Source: Litsea cubeba (Eukaryota; Streptophyta; Magnoliopsida; Laurales; Lauraceae). Taken from it: a DNA stretch of 64,000 bases. Positions within the stretch are counted from its first letter, which is position 1. Each line of letters opens with the position of its first letter. The translations under genes were made by a program, and so were the position numbers. The notes beneath the pieces are model-generated. The model did not search any database and was not told the origin of the DNA. It saw only the letters and a program-made list of their open reading frames with translations. The stretch spans positions 13,185,399 to 13,249,398 of the forward strand of contig CM022948.1 of assembly GCA_012931725.1 (NCBI GenBank), given 5' to 3'. Positions 23,138 through 33,077 of this stretch are shown here, piece by piece.

Positions 23138-23370
23138 GTCTAAAAGGGGTGACGACGAAGAAAAACCCTAGAAATCGAAAAACCCCAAGAAGAACCAGAC
23201 AGAAGGACAAAGCGACTTACAGGGACAGAGGCAGATCAAGAGCAGATCCGGGCGCGTTCTACGGTCGTCCTCCTCGAACAGATCTCAGGCACCAGAGCAG
23301 AATTCGAAAGTAAAGGCGAAGGCGAAAGGAATCAGAAGCGAGAAAAGGAAGGGGACGGCCCTATTTGTAG
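23138..23370 (-). promoter_or_regulatory. Promoter and spliced leader of the B antisense gene
   Basis: On the minus strand a TATA-like CTACAAATAG (23361-23370) lies ~225 bases upstream of the ATG. A leader intron has donor CT|GTAAGTCGC (GT at 23220-23219) and acceptor TTTTTAG two bases before the ATG (intron 23220-23140, 81 bp). Element C has the same arrangement (TATA-like CATAAATAGGG at 63055-63065, intron 62912-62827). Confidence 0.6.
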
Positions 23371-23632
23371 AAGGGGAACCCTCATTTGGGTACCACTTCC
23401 GAATTCGAAGAGACGCTTCAAAACCCGTGCCCGTCTCCGTCCCATCAATGAGACAACGCAATCAGCGCAGAAGCTACGTGTGTAGCCGTCAACTCGGTTC
23501 CCAAGACGAACAGGGCAGAGCATTTATTGCTTCAAAGAGTCGAAGCGACACCAAGTGATGATCGCTGTATCCCCAGATAGACTTTCTAGCCTTCAACCCC
23601 TAAAAGCTAAGGCGCTTAAGAGGTCAAAGGCT

Positions 23633-23642
23633 AGGGGGCAAT
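23633..23642 (+). other. Element B polypurine tract region
   Basis: AGGGGGCAAT directly abuts the 3' LTR; CTAGGGGGCAAT is identical in C at 63324-63335. It is the expected plus-strand primer site. Confidence 0.6.
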
Positions 23643-24508
23643 TGTGTGGGGAGATTTCCAGAACCACAGGATTACGCTAATCACAGCCATCAGATGAGAC
23701 TAAGCACTCTCACGTGCCATCCGCGTGCCATCCACGTGGCACCAAGCTCACCCCGGCCACCAGGGCAGGAGGTCCGGCCGAAGTCAGGCGGCTCCGGGCC
23801 ACTAGCGCCGAACTGGGCCACCCCGGGCGCCATCTCGGCAGGGAGCTCCACCTCGGCTAGGCCACCCCGGATGCTATCTCGGCAGAAAGCTCCACCTCGG
23901 CTGAAGAAGCCGGGATGGAAGCCGAAACCAGAAAGAGTCTCCACTCACACCCCTCATCCTCCACGTCATCAGGCACGTGGAAGGATAGAGGCACGAGCTA
24001 GTGGGACAGACACGACATCCAGCGGTTGAGACCACATCAGGGCAAGGCCCGAGGGCAGATCCCACGATCCCCTACCGCCAAAGGCGTCCAACACGATCTG
24101 GCCCAACAAGACGCGCATTAAATGCGACGTGGGCTGAATTGGACCGCGTTTATGGCAACGTGGGCTGATCATGGCTTCCCAGTCGGATCATGAGACCCAC
24201 ACCACGATATCTCCCAAAGATACGTCCCAAACTCTATAAATAGAGGCTCAAATCACCATTAAAGGTACGCACAATTTCATACACAGAGCCGTTACTCTGT
24301 CTCCCTTCTTCCTCTCCTTCCATTGTTCCAGTTCATTCACTGACTTTGGCATCGGAGAGCCTTGCGCCGCCCAGGCCAGGGTCCTTTGATCGTTTGCTCT
24401 TCTCTTTCAGGCTTTCGGACGGCATCCAGTCATTCCCAGTCATCATCATCATCGGATAAGTCCTCTAAGGCACCTCCTTATTGTGGGTCATTATTTTCTG
24501 CACCTACA
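23643..24508 (+). repeat. Element B 3' LTR
   Basis: 866 bp, TG...CA, with TATA at 24235 and G-boxes at 23711 and 23733. It ends about 720 bp upstream of the BAG-like start codon in the same orientation. Confidence 0.96.
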
Positions 24509-24513
24509 AGAGC
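24509..24513 (+). repeat. Element B target site duplication, right
   Basis: AGAGC, pairing with 10988-10992. Confidence 0.93.
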
Positions 24514-24812
24514 AAAATTCACCGTGTCAAGACCAACCCAACAATCAAAATCCCCAAATCATATGTCAAGACAATTGGAGGGGGACCCAATTTTCATTCT
24601 CTTCCATATATTCTCTCTATCATTCTCTTTCAAGATTTTCTTCCACGGATATACCATCACTTGCAAACACACCCCACAAAATCAACCATTAAATTAAGAG
24701 ACAGCCCAACTAATGCCATGATCTTATACCCACTCTTACCAAGCAAGCGTGTCGCCAACCCCATGTGCTCTTCCCACTTCCACAAATCCGCCACAAGCAA
24801 CTCTCTTTTACA

Positions 24813-25001
24813 GTATTTTAACAAAAACTCTATTTGCACCGAAAATCATGGCACGAAAAGTGCCATGAACCCAAGTGGCCCCTTGGATCTGATCTTGGAC
24901 CTGATCGGATCAGATCCAAGATCAGATCCAAGGGGCCACTTGGGTTCATGGCACTTTTCGTGCCATGATTTTCGGTGCAAATAGACCCTCTCGTATTTTA
25001 A
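24813..25001. mobile_element. Foldback element with 9-bp target duplication (Mutator-like MITE)
   Basis: The element at 24822-24992 is flanked by direct repeats GTATTTTAA (24813-24821 and 24993-25001). Its body is almost one palindrome: arms of about 76 bases, from CTCTATTTGCACC inward, match with a single mismatch around a tiny loop near 24903-24907. Each arm contains a smaller palindrome ATGGCAC-GAAAA-GTGCCAT. The outermost ~7 bases pair poorly. A 9-bp duplication and long inverted repeats point to the Mutator superfamily. A transcript across it would fold into a long hairpin. Confidence 0.72.
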
Positions 25002-25191
25002 AGTAAAACATAGCCAATCACCCAGCATGGGAAAACGTTTCTAGTCTCTTTCTCATGGGTCGGCTTGTCTTTTTATGCATTCTCTTTTGTCCAAGTCATC
25101 CCCCCAAGTTCTATAACTAGACCATATCAACACATTCCATAGACAACCCTCTTCAATACCTTCTCTTTGGAGACCTTCACCAAGTTCTCCT

Positions 25192-25473
25192 ATGGCTAGA
25201 CTCATTCAACAGTCTCTTTTTAGGGGAAACATGATCAGGTTGAGGTCTAGGAGCTTTTCAAGAGCAGTTCTAATGTGAGTAGTGGTAGTGGTGGTGGAGG
25301 GGATGACAAAAGTTACAAAGCTGGCGGCGAAATTGAGTGGGAATTACGGCCTGGCGGCATGCTTGTTCAAAAGAGAGAAAATGGAGCTAGTGTGAGAGAA
25401 GAAATGATCACTGTGATAGTCTCAACAGTGTCACATTGGCATGATATCTCCATAGAAGCAACTTCAACATTTG
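25192..25473 (+). CDS. BAG-family / ubiquitin-like chaperone-regulator gene, exon 1
   Basis: Host gene. The frame read from 25251 to 25473 contains a Gly/Ser-rich linker, EIEWELRPGGMLVQKR (the signature N-terminal motif of plant BAG proteins) and the first half of a ubiquitin-like domain ending HDISIEATSTFG. It stops in phase 1 at a consensus donor (TTTG|GTAAGC, GT at 25474), and exon 2 at 33078 continues it exactly. The likely start, ATG at 25231 (MIRLRSRSFSR; a second in-frame ATG at 25192), is in a different frame: one base appears to be missing near 25263. So either the gene is damaged, the base is a consensus error, or translation starts elsewhere. Plant BAG proteins bind Hsp70-type chaperones and act in stress responses; whether a BAG domain follows is not visible here. 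Confidence 0.72.
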
Positions 25474-26325
25474 GTAAGCTCCTAGTCTTTAATTGCCTTG
25501 AGAGCGATTTTGGATGAACCCCAAATCAAATTTGATGCAACACAGGGTGCAAAGATCACAGTACCTATAATAATGTTCTTCTGCCTTTGACCTTTCCCTT
25601 CGCAAGGCACTATTAGTCGATGGTTCCCAATCTTGATATGGGGCCAGAATCCAACTACTGTGATTTCTGATTTTGTGTCTGCCAAACAACAGAGAAATAA
25701 CCATCCATTCTGCCGAAATATTGTAATTGATTTCAAAAGACACCTCACATGCAAGCGGGGCCAAACTGGTGAACTACCAACATTTAGAAACTAGCACACT
25801 TATATAGCTCATACGATACATACGAAGGCATTCATTGCGGATCGATCTAAAGCAACCAATTGAGGAGCCACATGATACACCCATAAATGTCCAAAATTAT
25901 CGGTTATTTTTATCCATTATATAGTTAGTCACAAGCCGACTCCAGATGGGATTGAGGGTACAATGATTATAGTGATTATATAGCTAAACTTTCACTTTTC
26001 ATCTGCTCACCACTCATATAGGTCATTCAAAACTGGATCAGCCATTAGACAGTAATGAACTTGCAATTGGTACAGCCTTTGGGGTTGCAATATTTTGATT
26101 GCCCCTTGGATTCAAAGGCCCAGACCCATTGGAATGTTCCACAATCTTATTTATTGAGTTGTTATGAACATGAAATCATGGTAGGACCTTCAAGTCTAAT
26201 CTTGGTCTCTCAAAATCAGAATCATTCTTTTAAATGGTCAAAATCAGAATCTCTCTTAGTTTACATCTCTAGCTATTGTAAATAAATCCTTATGATTATT
26301 CATCCTATCTTAATTTATTTATTTA

Positions 26326-26480
26326 CTAGTACATTGCCCGTGCCTGAAGGCACGGCGCACCACGTATATAAAAAATAAAAATATTTACATTTATAATTAA
26401 AAACTAGTACATTGCCCGCACCTGAAGGCACGGCGCACCACGTATATAAAAAATAAGAATATTTACATTTATATTTAAAA
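26326..26480 (-). mobile_element. Helitron-like 3' terminus, duplicated in tandem
   Basis: On the minus strand a hairpin CCGTGCC-TTCA-GGCACGG (26338-26355) is followed eight bases later by CTAG and then T, the structure of a Helitron 3' end inserted at an A/T site. The ~78-bp terminal segment is repeated at 26404-26480, where the stem has one mismatch. No 5' TC end or Rep/helicase coding region was found, so the extent upstream is unknown. Confidence 0.5.
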
Positions 26481-27550
26481 ATTACAATTTGCTGGATGGA
26501 TGAGGGAGGTGCTGGTGTACAGGTGGGTGCACGTGTATGGGGTGTTCAGGGAGAGTGCAGTGATGGTGGTGACAATGTGCAGGCAGGTAGGTGAAGTAGT
26601 GACAGGGAAGAAGAGAGTAGAGAAAGAGAATTAAACTAACGATATATTAGCAAAAAAAACAACATAATAAAGAAATTTAATTAATTTTAATAAGACGGGG
26701 TTCACAGTATATACATTCGTACGATTTATACAAATGAAAAGAAAATGAATTAAAATTTTGAAAGGTTTACGTTAACCTTTAAAAATTTAAAATATTTACA
26801 AATTAGGACAAAGACGGTATCAATCAAAATATTAATGCCGAGTACTTGTAACTCCATCGTAGCATGCGTTGGACCTGTAGGCATATAAAAACTATGTTAA
26901 TAATTAATAATTCATTATGTTAATGGTAAATAATCAACTGAAACTATCTCAGCTGTCATCATTAGAGGATATTTTACCTAGAATATTGAGATCTACTTTC
27001 ATACGGTGTTGTTGCTTTTCAGTCCATCATCTTCTAAAGCCTTCACTGTTGTAAGGTCTATCTCGATCTCTTCCAACATTTTTCCTAATTCCCTCATGTC
27101 TACAAAATTAGTCTTGAGCCTGGTGTGGATGTCTTTTACCGGCCAAGGATGTGGTAGATTACTTACTATGGAACGTACCAGATCTGCAAGATTCGGTTCA
27201 AATCCTCTTCTCTTGAGATCGTTGAACAACTGTTCCTTGTTCAGCAAATGTTCCCTAGCACATCTTTCTTCAACCATTTTTCCTTTCCTGAACTTTATCC
27301 ATGAGGGCTGAATATATTTTTCAAATGATTGTAATTGGTTGACAAACTCCACCGCATGCCATGGTCGCAAGATTTTAAATATCCTCTTTTTTACAGCATC
27401 CCAAACTGGTGGCAATGTCTCAGCAATTTTTATCATTATATATCTTTCAGGGATGAAGTTTCCACACACTCTCAGCCACTGACCTAGTTGTATTTTGCGG
27501 GAACCATGTATTGCTATTGGGGTGTCATGTTCAAATGATTTATGTTCAAA
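26481..27550. repeat. Segment R1 (copy of R2)
   Basis: About 1.07 kb closely related to 31752-32813 in the same orientation. It lies directly behind the Helitron-like tail, so it may be Helitron cargo; the second copy lacks the tail. Confidence 0.8.
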
Positions 27551-27616
27551 CTCATTCGTCCATTCCCGAACAAGTAGAGAGTCATTGCCATGACAATATT
27601 TGAGAAGTGTACTCAT
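26999..27616 (-). CDS. Unrecognised open frame in R1 (205 codons)
   Basis: A frame with ordinary amino-acid composition and no low complexity. It contains a repeated-looking C-terminal half around RRGFEPNLADLVRSIVSN and LEEIEIDLTTVKALEDDG. The R2 copy (32271-32546) keeps the C-terminal ~90 codons, with mostly conservative changes, then loses the frame. I recognise no family. It could be a captured gene piece or a transposon protein fragment; the ATG at 27616 is only the first in frame. Confidence 0.35.
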   Translation of the reverse strand: MSTLLKYCHGNDSLLVREWTNEFEHKSFEHDTPIAIHGSRKIQLGQWLRVCGNFIPERYIMIKIAETLPPVWDAVKKRIFKILRPWHAVEFVNQLQSFEKYIQPSWIKFRKGKMVEERCAREHLLNKEQLFNDLKRRGFEPNLADLVRSIVSNLPHPWPVKDIHTRLKTNFVDMRELGKMLEEIEIDLTTVKALEDDGLKSNNTV

Positions 27617-28291
27617 CTTATCTGGTTTAGAGTTGAAACATTAAATTATAAATTGTCATTTAAATGAAAGCAACAATAGTTCAATGAAATTAGTAATAAC
27701 ATAGTAAGCAAGTTATTAACTTGTCACAACATTATAAAATACCTATAAAACAAACATAACACACAAATAAGCAACCGCAGAATAAACTATAATTATCGAT
27801 AATTTAAGAATATTCAACTAATCGTTTTACTGACGTATCAAAAACATTGCTGACATGGAGTCCCTCTCTTTATTTTTCCAAATTCCAACCCATCAAGTTT
27901 AGATGGAGGTGCAAAAAACGTGAATGTTTTATTTTTCCCTTCCTGACATGCCCTCTCCCTGATCAAGGTGCTGGATGACTCATGCCTTTTAATTAAATGT
28001 TAATGTTGATTAAAGACAATAAAAAACAAATTCCCTGATTAGATTGCCCATTGGTTTTTTGGAATTGGAGTCCATTACTTTACACATGTTTTCTACTTGG
28101 GAGTTGCATGAACTTTTCCTTGTCTGATATTAGAGAACCACATTCTAATGCTGAAAGCAGAGCTAGGGAAAATCAAATGAACAAATAAATAAATAAAATA
28201 AAATTTTCGGGGTTAAATATTCAGATCAAAGAAACAAACTGCTATTTTGCTATTCATTTTTGGTTAAATAGGGGATGGAAATGCCCTAAGA
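27617..28291. other. AT-rich intron sequence, nothing recognised
   Basis: No conserved open frame, RNA gene or clear repeat was seen between R1 and the 220-bp tandem repeats. Confidence 0.5.
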
Positions 28292-28887
28292 GATTAGGAT
28301 TTAGAGTTAAATGTGCCCAACCAGATTATCCCAACGGTACCATTTAAGAGCGATAATTTTCAAAGAGACTATTATTAATTTTACATTGTTTGTTTGATAT
28401 GATCCATCAAAATAGGTGGGCTTAGTGGCAATTAATTAGAGGGTGAGTGGAAGATTGGATTGGTAACAGGTGGACCCAATTGCACATTTAATCTGAATTG
28501 ATCTTTGCCCTCGTAGATTAGGATTTAGAGTTAAATTTGCCCCACCAAATTATCCCAACGTTACCATTTAAGAAGCAATAATTTTCAAAGAGACTATTAT
28601 TACTTGTGCAGTTTGTGTGATATGATCCATCAAAATAGGTGTGCTTAGTGGCAATTAATTAGAGGGTGAGTGGAAGATTGGATTGGTCACAGGTGGACCA
28701 GTTTCACATTTAATCTAAATTGATCTTTGCCCTTTAGATTAGGATTTAGAAGTGTAAATGTGCCCCACCAGATTATCTCCACCTTACCATTAAGAAGCAA
28801 ATAATTTTTCAAACAGATTGTTATTACTTGTGCAGTTTGATCCATCAAAATAGGTGGGCCGAGTGGCAATTAATTAGAGGGTGAGTG
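28292..28887. repeat. Three tandem copies of a ~222-bp repeat
   Basis: Copies start at GATTAGGATTTAGAG at 28292, 28516 and 28737 (third copy short). Shared phrases include TATGATCCATCAAAATAGGTG and GGCAATTAATTAGAGGGTGAG. Copies have diverged by scattered substitutions and small indels. Confidence 0.85.
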
Positions 28888-30156
28888 TAGATAAATATGT
28901 TGAGATATACCAATTTTATTTAATGCATTTCAAATTAGGCCAAGTGGGACCGTACAGTTAAATGGTCTTGAAAGGCAAATACATTATTTGTAATATAAAT
29001 TTTAGTTATTATTATTATTTGTTGTCTGACCTAAGTTTTTTTTTCTCTCATTTCATTATATAGATTTATTTATTGTTCATCATATGGTCATTAAATGTAA
29101 ATTTTTTGTTCATTTTAGTTGAATAGAATTAATTTTTTTATTTAGTTACATTTTTTTTTATCGAGTCATTATACTTAAGAAACTATTGCTATACATGGAC
29201 CCAATGCTAGAGATTCATACCTAGAAAGGGTTAGATAAACATATAAACATGGACAACGTTTTTTTATGTTCATTAGTTCTTTTATGTTCATTATGCATGC
29301 AGTATAACTATTATAAAACTATATACACTAATTGTTTTGATATAGCTAGGGCTAGTTCCACATAATCGGGGTTATATATGCGCCCACTTAATTCAAACTT
29401 AGTACCCCGCCTATATGGCACTAAATGGAAATTCTTGTACATAATAATCTATATAGGGGGGTCTTGGGAATTCTGAAATTAACAGGGTTTATTCCTAATT
29501 TCCAGAAACTCAAGGCAAGGGTAAATGATTTAGCATAACTATTAAGTTCTGTAACATAGTTGGTCTACAATTTCCCAGACACCCCCAGGTCATCATACAA
29601 AAGGATACAACACAACATATATATATATACTGAAGTGGGCCCAACATATAATATATATTATATAATAGTAGATATATAATAGATATTTATATTATTATAT
29701 GAAATGGGCCCCACATATGGTATGACGACCAAAAAGTAAAAAATCGGCTCTTTCCCCTCTTTTATAAGAGTAGTAGAAGAGACTGTGATTAGTACTATAT
29801 CGTCAATTTAATATAAAATGGGTCTCACGCCCAACACTATGGAGGAAAGAAAACGGAGGGTCCCTAGTGGCCAGATCACATGGGTCCAGGGCCATCCTGG
29901 TCGCCCATGAGGGACCAGGCATATGGCTGATCCTGATCATTTATTAGGTGGACCAATTGGTCCCACAAGTCTCAACGATTTTGTAATGTATGACCATTGT
30001 CTGGTCTGAAATTCTTCTTCTTCCCTATTATTCTTCTCTGAACTTGTTTCAAGGGTTGGATTAACCACAACAACATGAATTTATTGATTCTATCATATTA
30101 CATCATAAAAGAAAATTTTCATGAAATTTAGACAATAAACAGTACTGTCAACAACA
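28888..30156. other. AT-rich intron sequence
   Basis: Contains a TA-rich stretch at about 29615-29700 and a possible 131-bp MITE at 29456-29586 with imperfect GGGGGTNTYTGGGAA ends, but no gene. One divergent GGTCGCCCA phrase at about 29910 anticipates the next repeats. Confidence 0.45.
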
Positions 30157-31145
30157 ACCAGAGATAGGTTCATGTGCCCAAGCATGAGTGCTCTGGTGGG
30201 CCTTTCATGGTCAAACTCACCTGGTACTTGGTCCACCTTGGTAGCCCATCAGGGACCAATTTGATGACTAGTCCTGATATCTAATCATATGAACCAGCGG
30301 GTCCCACTACCAAATATACCAAAAACCCAAAAATCCCCAAAAGTGCCGATGCCGAGTTTTTTGGATTCCACATGAGGGTTAGATGGGGCCCATTCCAAAT
30401 AAGTCCATCTTCACTTTGGTCGCCCAAGGGTCTGATTTCAGATCCCTGGGATATATGCATGATCGAGTGGGCCACATGGTCTCACTATCCCAGTCGATAG
30501 AATCTTTCTCTGTCGACTCTGTTAAAAATTCCATATTTATGACTTGGATTTCCAAAAACTATCCTCTCTGGTCTGGAAATAACAATCAGAGACATGTTTT
30601 ATGTGCCCAAGCAATGAGTGCTCAGATGGTGGGCCTTTCATGGTCAAACTCAGCTGGTACCTGGTCCACCTTGGTCGCCCATCAGAGACGAAGTTGATGA
30701 CTAGTCCTGATCTCTAATCATGTGAACCGGTGGGTCCCACAACCCAATCAACAAAAAACCAAAAATCCCCCAAAATGCCGATGCCGAGGTTTTTGGATTC
30801 CAGATGAGGGTAAGATGGGGCCCAGTCCAAATGAGTCCATCTCCATTATGGTCGCCCAAGGGTCTACTTTCAGATCCCTGGGACAGAGCATGATCGAGTG
30901 GGCCACATGGTCTCACCATCACAATCGATAGAATTTTTCTCTGTCTACTCTATTAGAAAATTCCATATTTCTGACTTGAATCTCCATCAAATTATCTTCT
31001 CTGGTCCGGAAATAACAACCAGAGACAGGTTTCATTTGCCTAAGCAATGAGTGCTCATCTGGGACCTGGTCCACCTTGGTCGCCCATCAGGGACCAAGTT
31101 GATGACTGGTCCTGATCTCTAATCATGTGAACCAGTGGGTCCCAC
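30157..31145. repeat. Three tandem copies of a ~430-bp repeat
   Basis: Copies start near 30157, 30583 and 31014, the last one truncated. Each begins with a CAGAGA...GTGCCCAAGCAATGAGTGCTC region and carries TGGTCGCCCATCAGGGACCA and, about 180 bases later, TGGTCGCCCAAGGGTCT. The word GGTCGCCC also recurs in the chromovirus D LTRs (41725, 41898, 49585, 49763). Confidence 0.85.
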
Positions 31146-31469
31146 AACCCAAATACAATCACAAATGATGAATCCATGAGAAAATTTGTGGTGATGGGTC
31201 GCATAAAATAGAGATAGCAACCCTTACCTGGAGTTTATGAAGATTATTTTTTCTTGCTGTAGAGTTTCGTGGCTTTTCTGAAAAGGTACGAAATCATCTG
31301 CTTTGCCTTTCTAACCCTCCTACACACCGTCTTCTTCTTCCCATCTTCATCAATTTCTTCTATTCTTCATTATCAGAGATGGAAGCAGACAGAGGAGAAG
31401 ATAAAAACAAACAAATATGTAGTTACCAAGATTAAAAAGAATAGATTCTAGGGATGGAAAAGGATCTAG

Positions 31470-31612
31470 AGATGAAACTGGAAGAACCGAATATGTAATG
31501 CATTGCATGCTGGATCACGGAAGTTACACAAAATGGTTTACAGATGAAACTGGAAGAACCGAATCTGTCATACACTGCACGTTGGATCACAGAATTGAGT
31601 GCCCCTCTGTGT
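31470..31612. repeat. Two tandem copies of a ~72-bp repeat
   Basis: AGATGAAACTGGAAGAACCG begins at 31470 and 31542, followed in both by a similar TGCATGCTGGATCAC phrase. Confidence 0.75.
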
Positions 31613-31704
31613 TAAAAAAATTACAAAATTACCAACGCATGAAGGATCTTGAATGATTCTTAGCCCTAGGATTTATGTACATAAAATATGTACATGATCA
31701 AAGG

Positions 31705-32863
31705 GTCCAAAATATCCAAGGATTCAAATACTGCTCCCCCTTATTATGTAGATTACAATTTGCTAGATGGATGAGGGAGGTGCTGGTGGACAGGTGGGTG
31801 CACGTGTATGGGGTGTTCGGGGAGAGTGCAGTGATGGTGGTGACAATGTGCAGGCAGGTAGGTGAAGTAGTGACAGGGAAGAAGCGAGTAGAGAAAGAGA
31901 ATTAAACTAACGATATATTAGCAAAACAACAACAGAATAAAGCAATTAAATTTAATTTTAATAAGACGGGGTTCACAGTATATACATTCGTACAATTTAT
32001 ACAAATGAAAAAAAAAATGAATTAAAATTTTGAAAGGTTTACGTTATCTTTAGAAATCCAAAATATTTACAAATTAGGACAAAGACAGCATCAATCAAAA
32101 TATTAATGCCGAGTACTTGTAACTCCATCGTAGCACACGTTGGACCTGTAGGCATATAAAAACTATGTTAATAATTAATAATTCATTATGTTAATGGTAA
32201 ATAATCAACTGAAACTATCTCAGCTGTCATCATTAGAGGATATTTTTACCTGGAATATTGAGATCTACTTTCATACGGTGTTGTTGCTTTTCAGTCCATC
32301 ATCTTCTAAAGCCTTCACCGTTGTAAGGTCTATCTCGATCTCTTCCAACATTTCCCCTAATTCCCTCATGTCTACGAAATTAGTCTTGAGCCTGGTGTGG
32401 ATGTCTTTTACTGGCCAAGGATGTGTTAAATTACTTACGATGGAACGTACCAGATCTGCAAGATTTGGTTCAAATCCTCTTCTCTTGAGATCGTAGAACA
32501 ATTGCTTGTTCAGCAAATGTTCCCTAGCTAACACATCTTTCTTCAACCATTTCCCCTTTCCTGAACTTTATCCATGAGGGCTAAATATATTTTTCAAATG
32601 ATTGTAATTGGTTGACAAACTCCAATGCATGCCATGGTCGCAAGATTTCAAAATCCTCTTTTTTACAGCATCCCAAACTGGTGGCAATGTCTCAGCAATT
32701 TTATCATTATATATCTTTCAGGGATGAAGTTTCCATACACTCTCAGCCACTGAGCTAGTTGTATTTTGCAGGAACCATATTTGCTATTGGGGTGTCATGT
32801 TCAAATGTTTTATGTCCAAAATATCCAAGGATTCAAATACTGCTCCCCCTTATTATATAGATT
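31705..32863. repeat. Segment R2 with 50-bp flanking direct repeats
   Basis: R2 (31752-32813) is a second copy of R1. It is bordered by a 50-base direct repeat, 31705-31754 and 32814-32863, that differs at one base (GTCCAAAATATCC... to TATAGATT). The repeat is absent around R1. The duplication is far longer than any transposase target duplication. Confidence 0.85.
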
Positions 32864-33077
32864 TAAATTGTAGCATAGAAACCTCTCAGTCCCGCTATTT
32901 AAGGCAAGTGAATGCTTCGACGCATCTTATCTCTTGTTCTTCTATAAATCATTTATCATTCCCTACTTGTGAGCCCATGCATTATATGAGTCTTTTTTCC
33001 CAGTTAATTGAAATTCTACATGATGAGTATTTTTTACCAATGGGTTTTGTGGCTAATATCCCTGTTTTTCTGCACAG

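Larger units (their letters stand above)
10993..24508 (+). mobile_element. Complete Tat-type Ty3/Gypsy retrotransposon B
   Basis: A 13,516-bp element bounded by LTRs 10993-11859 and 23643-24508 and by perfect 5-bp duplications AGAGC. By eye the two LTRs differ by one substitution (near 11776/24425) and one single-base indel in a C run (near 11205). This implies a very recent insertion. Order: LTR, PBS, gag-PR-RT-RNase H, second RNase H-INT, a 14-copy 106-bp repeat, a spacer, an antisense spliced gene, a polypurine tract, LTR. gag and pol each contain a one-G length change that breaks the frame, and the antisense gene has a stop and a frameshift. Confidence 0.96.
25474..33077 (+). other. Intron 1 of the BAG-like gene (7.6 kb)
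   Basis: GT at 25474 (G|GTAAGC) and AG at 33077 (TTTTTCTGCACAG). The codon split between exons is Gly, and the ubiquitin-like fold reads through without gap. The intron is filled with a Helitron-like terminus, duplicated segments R1/R2 and tandem repeats listed separately. 25500-26320 shows no recognised feature. Confidence 0.75.

Noticed and set aside
26055..26285. 76-codon open frame in intron 1
   Set aside because: No recognisable motif, AT-rich surroundings and no second copy; likely chance.
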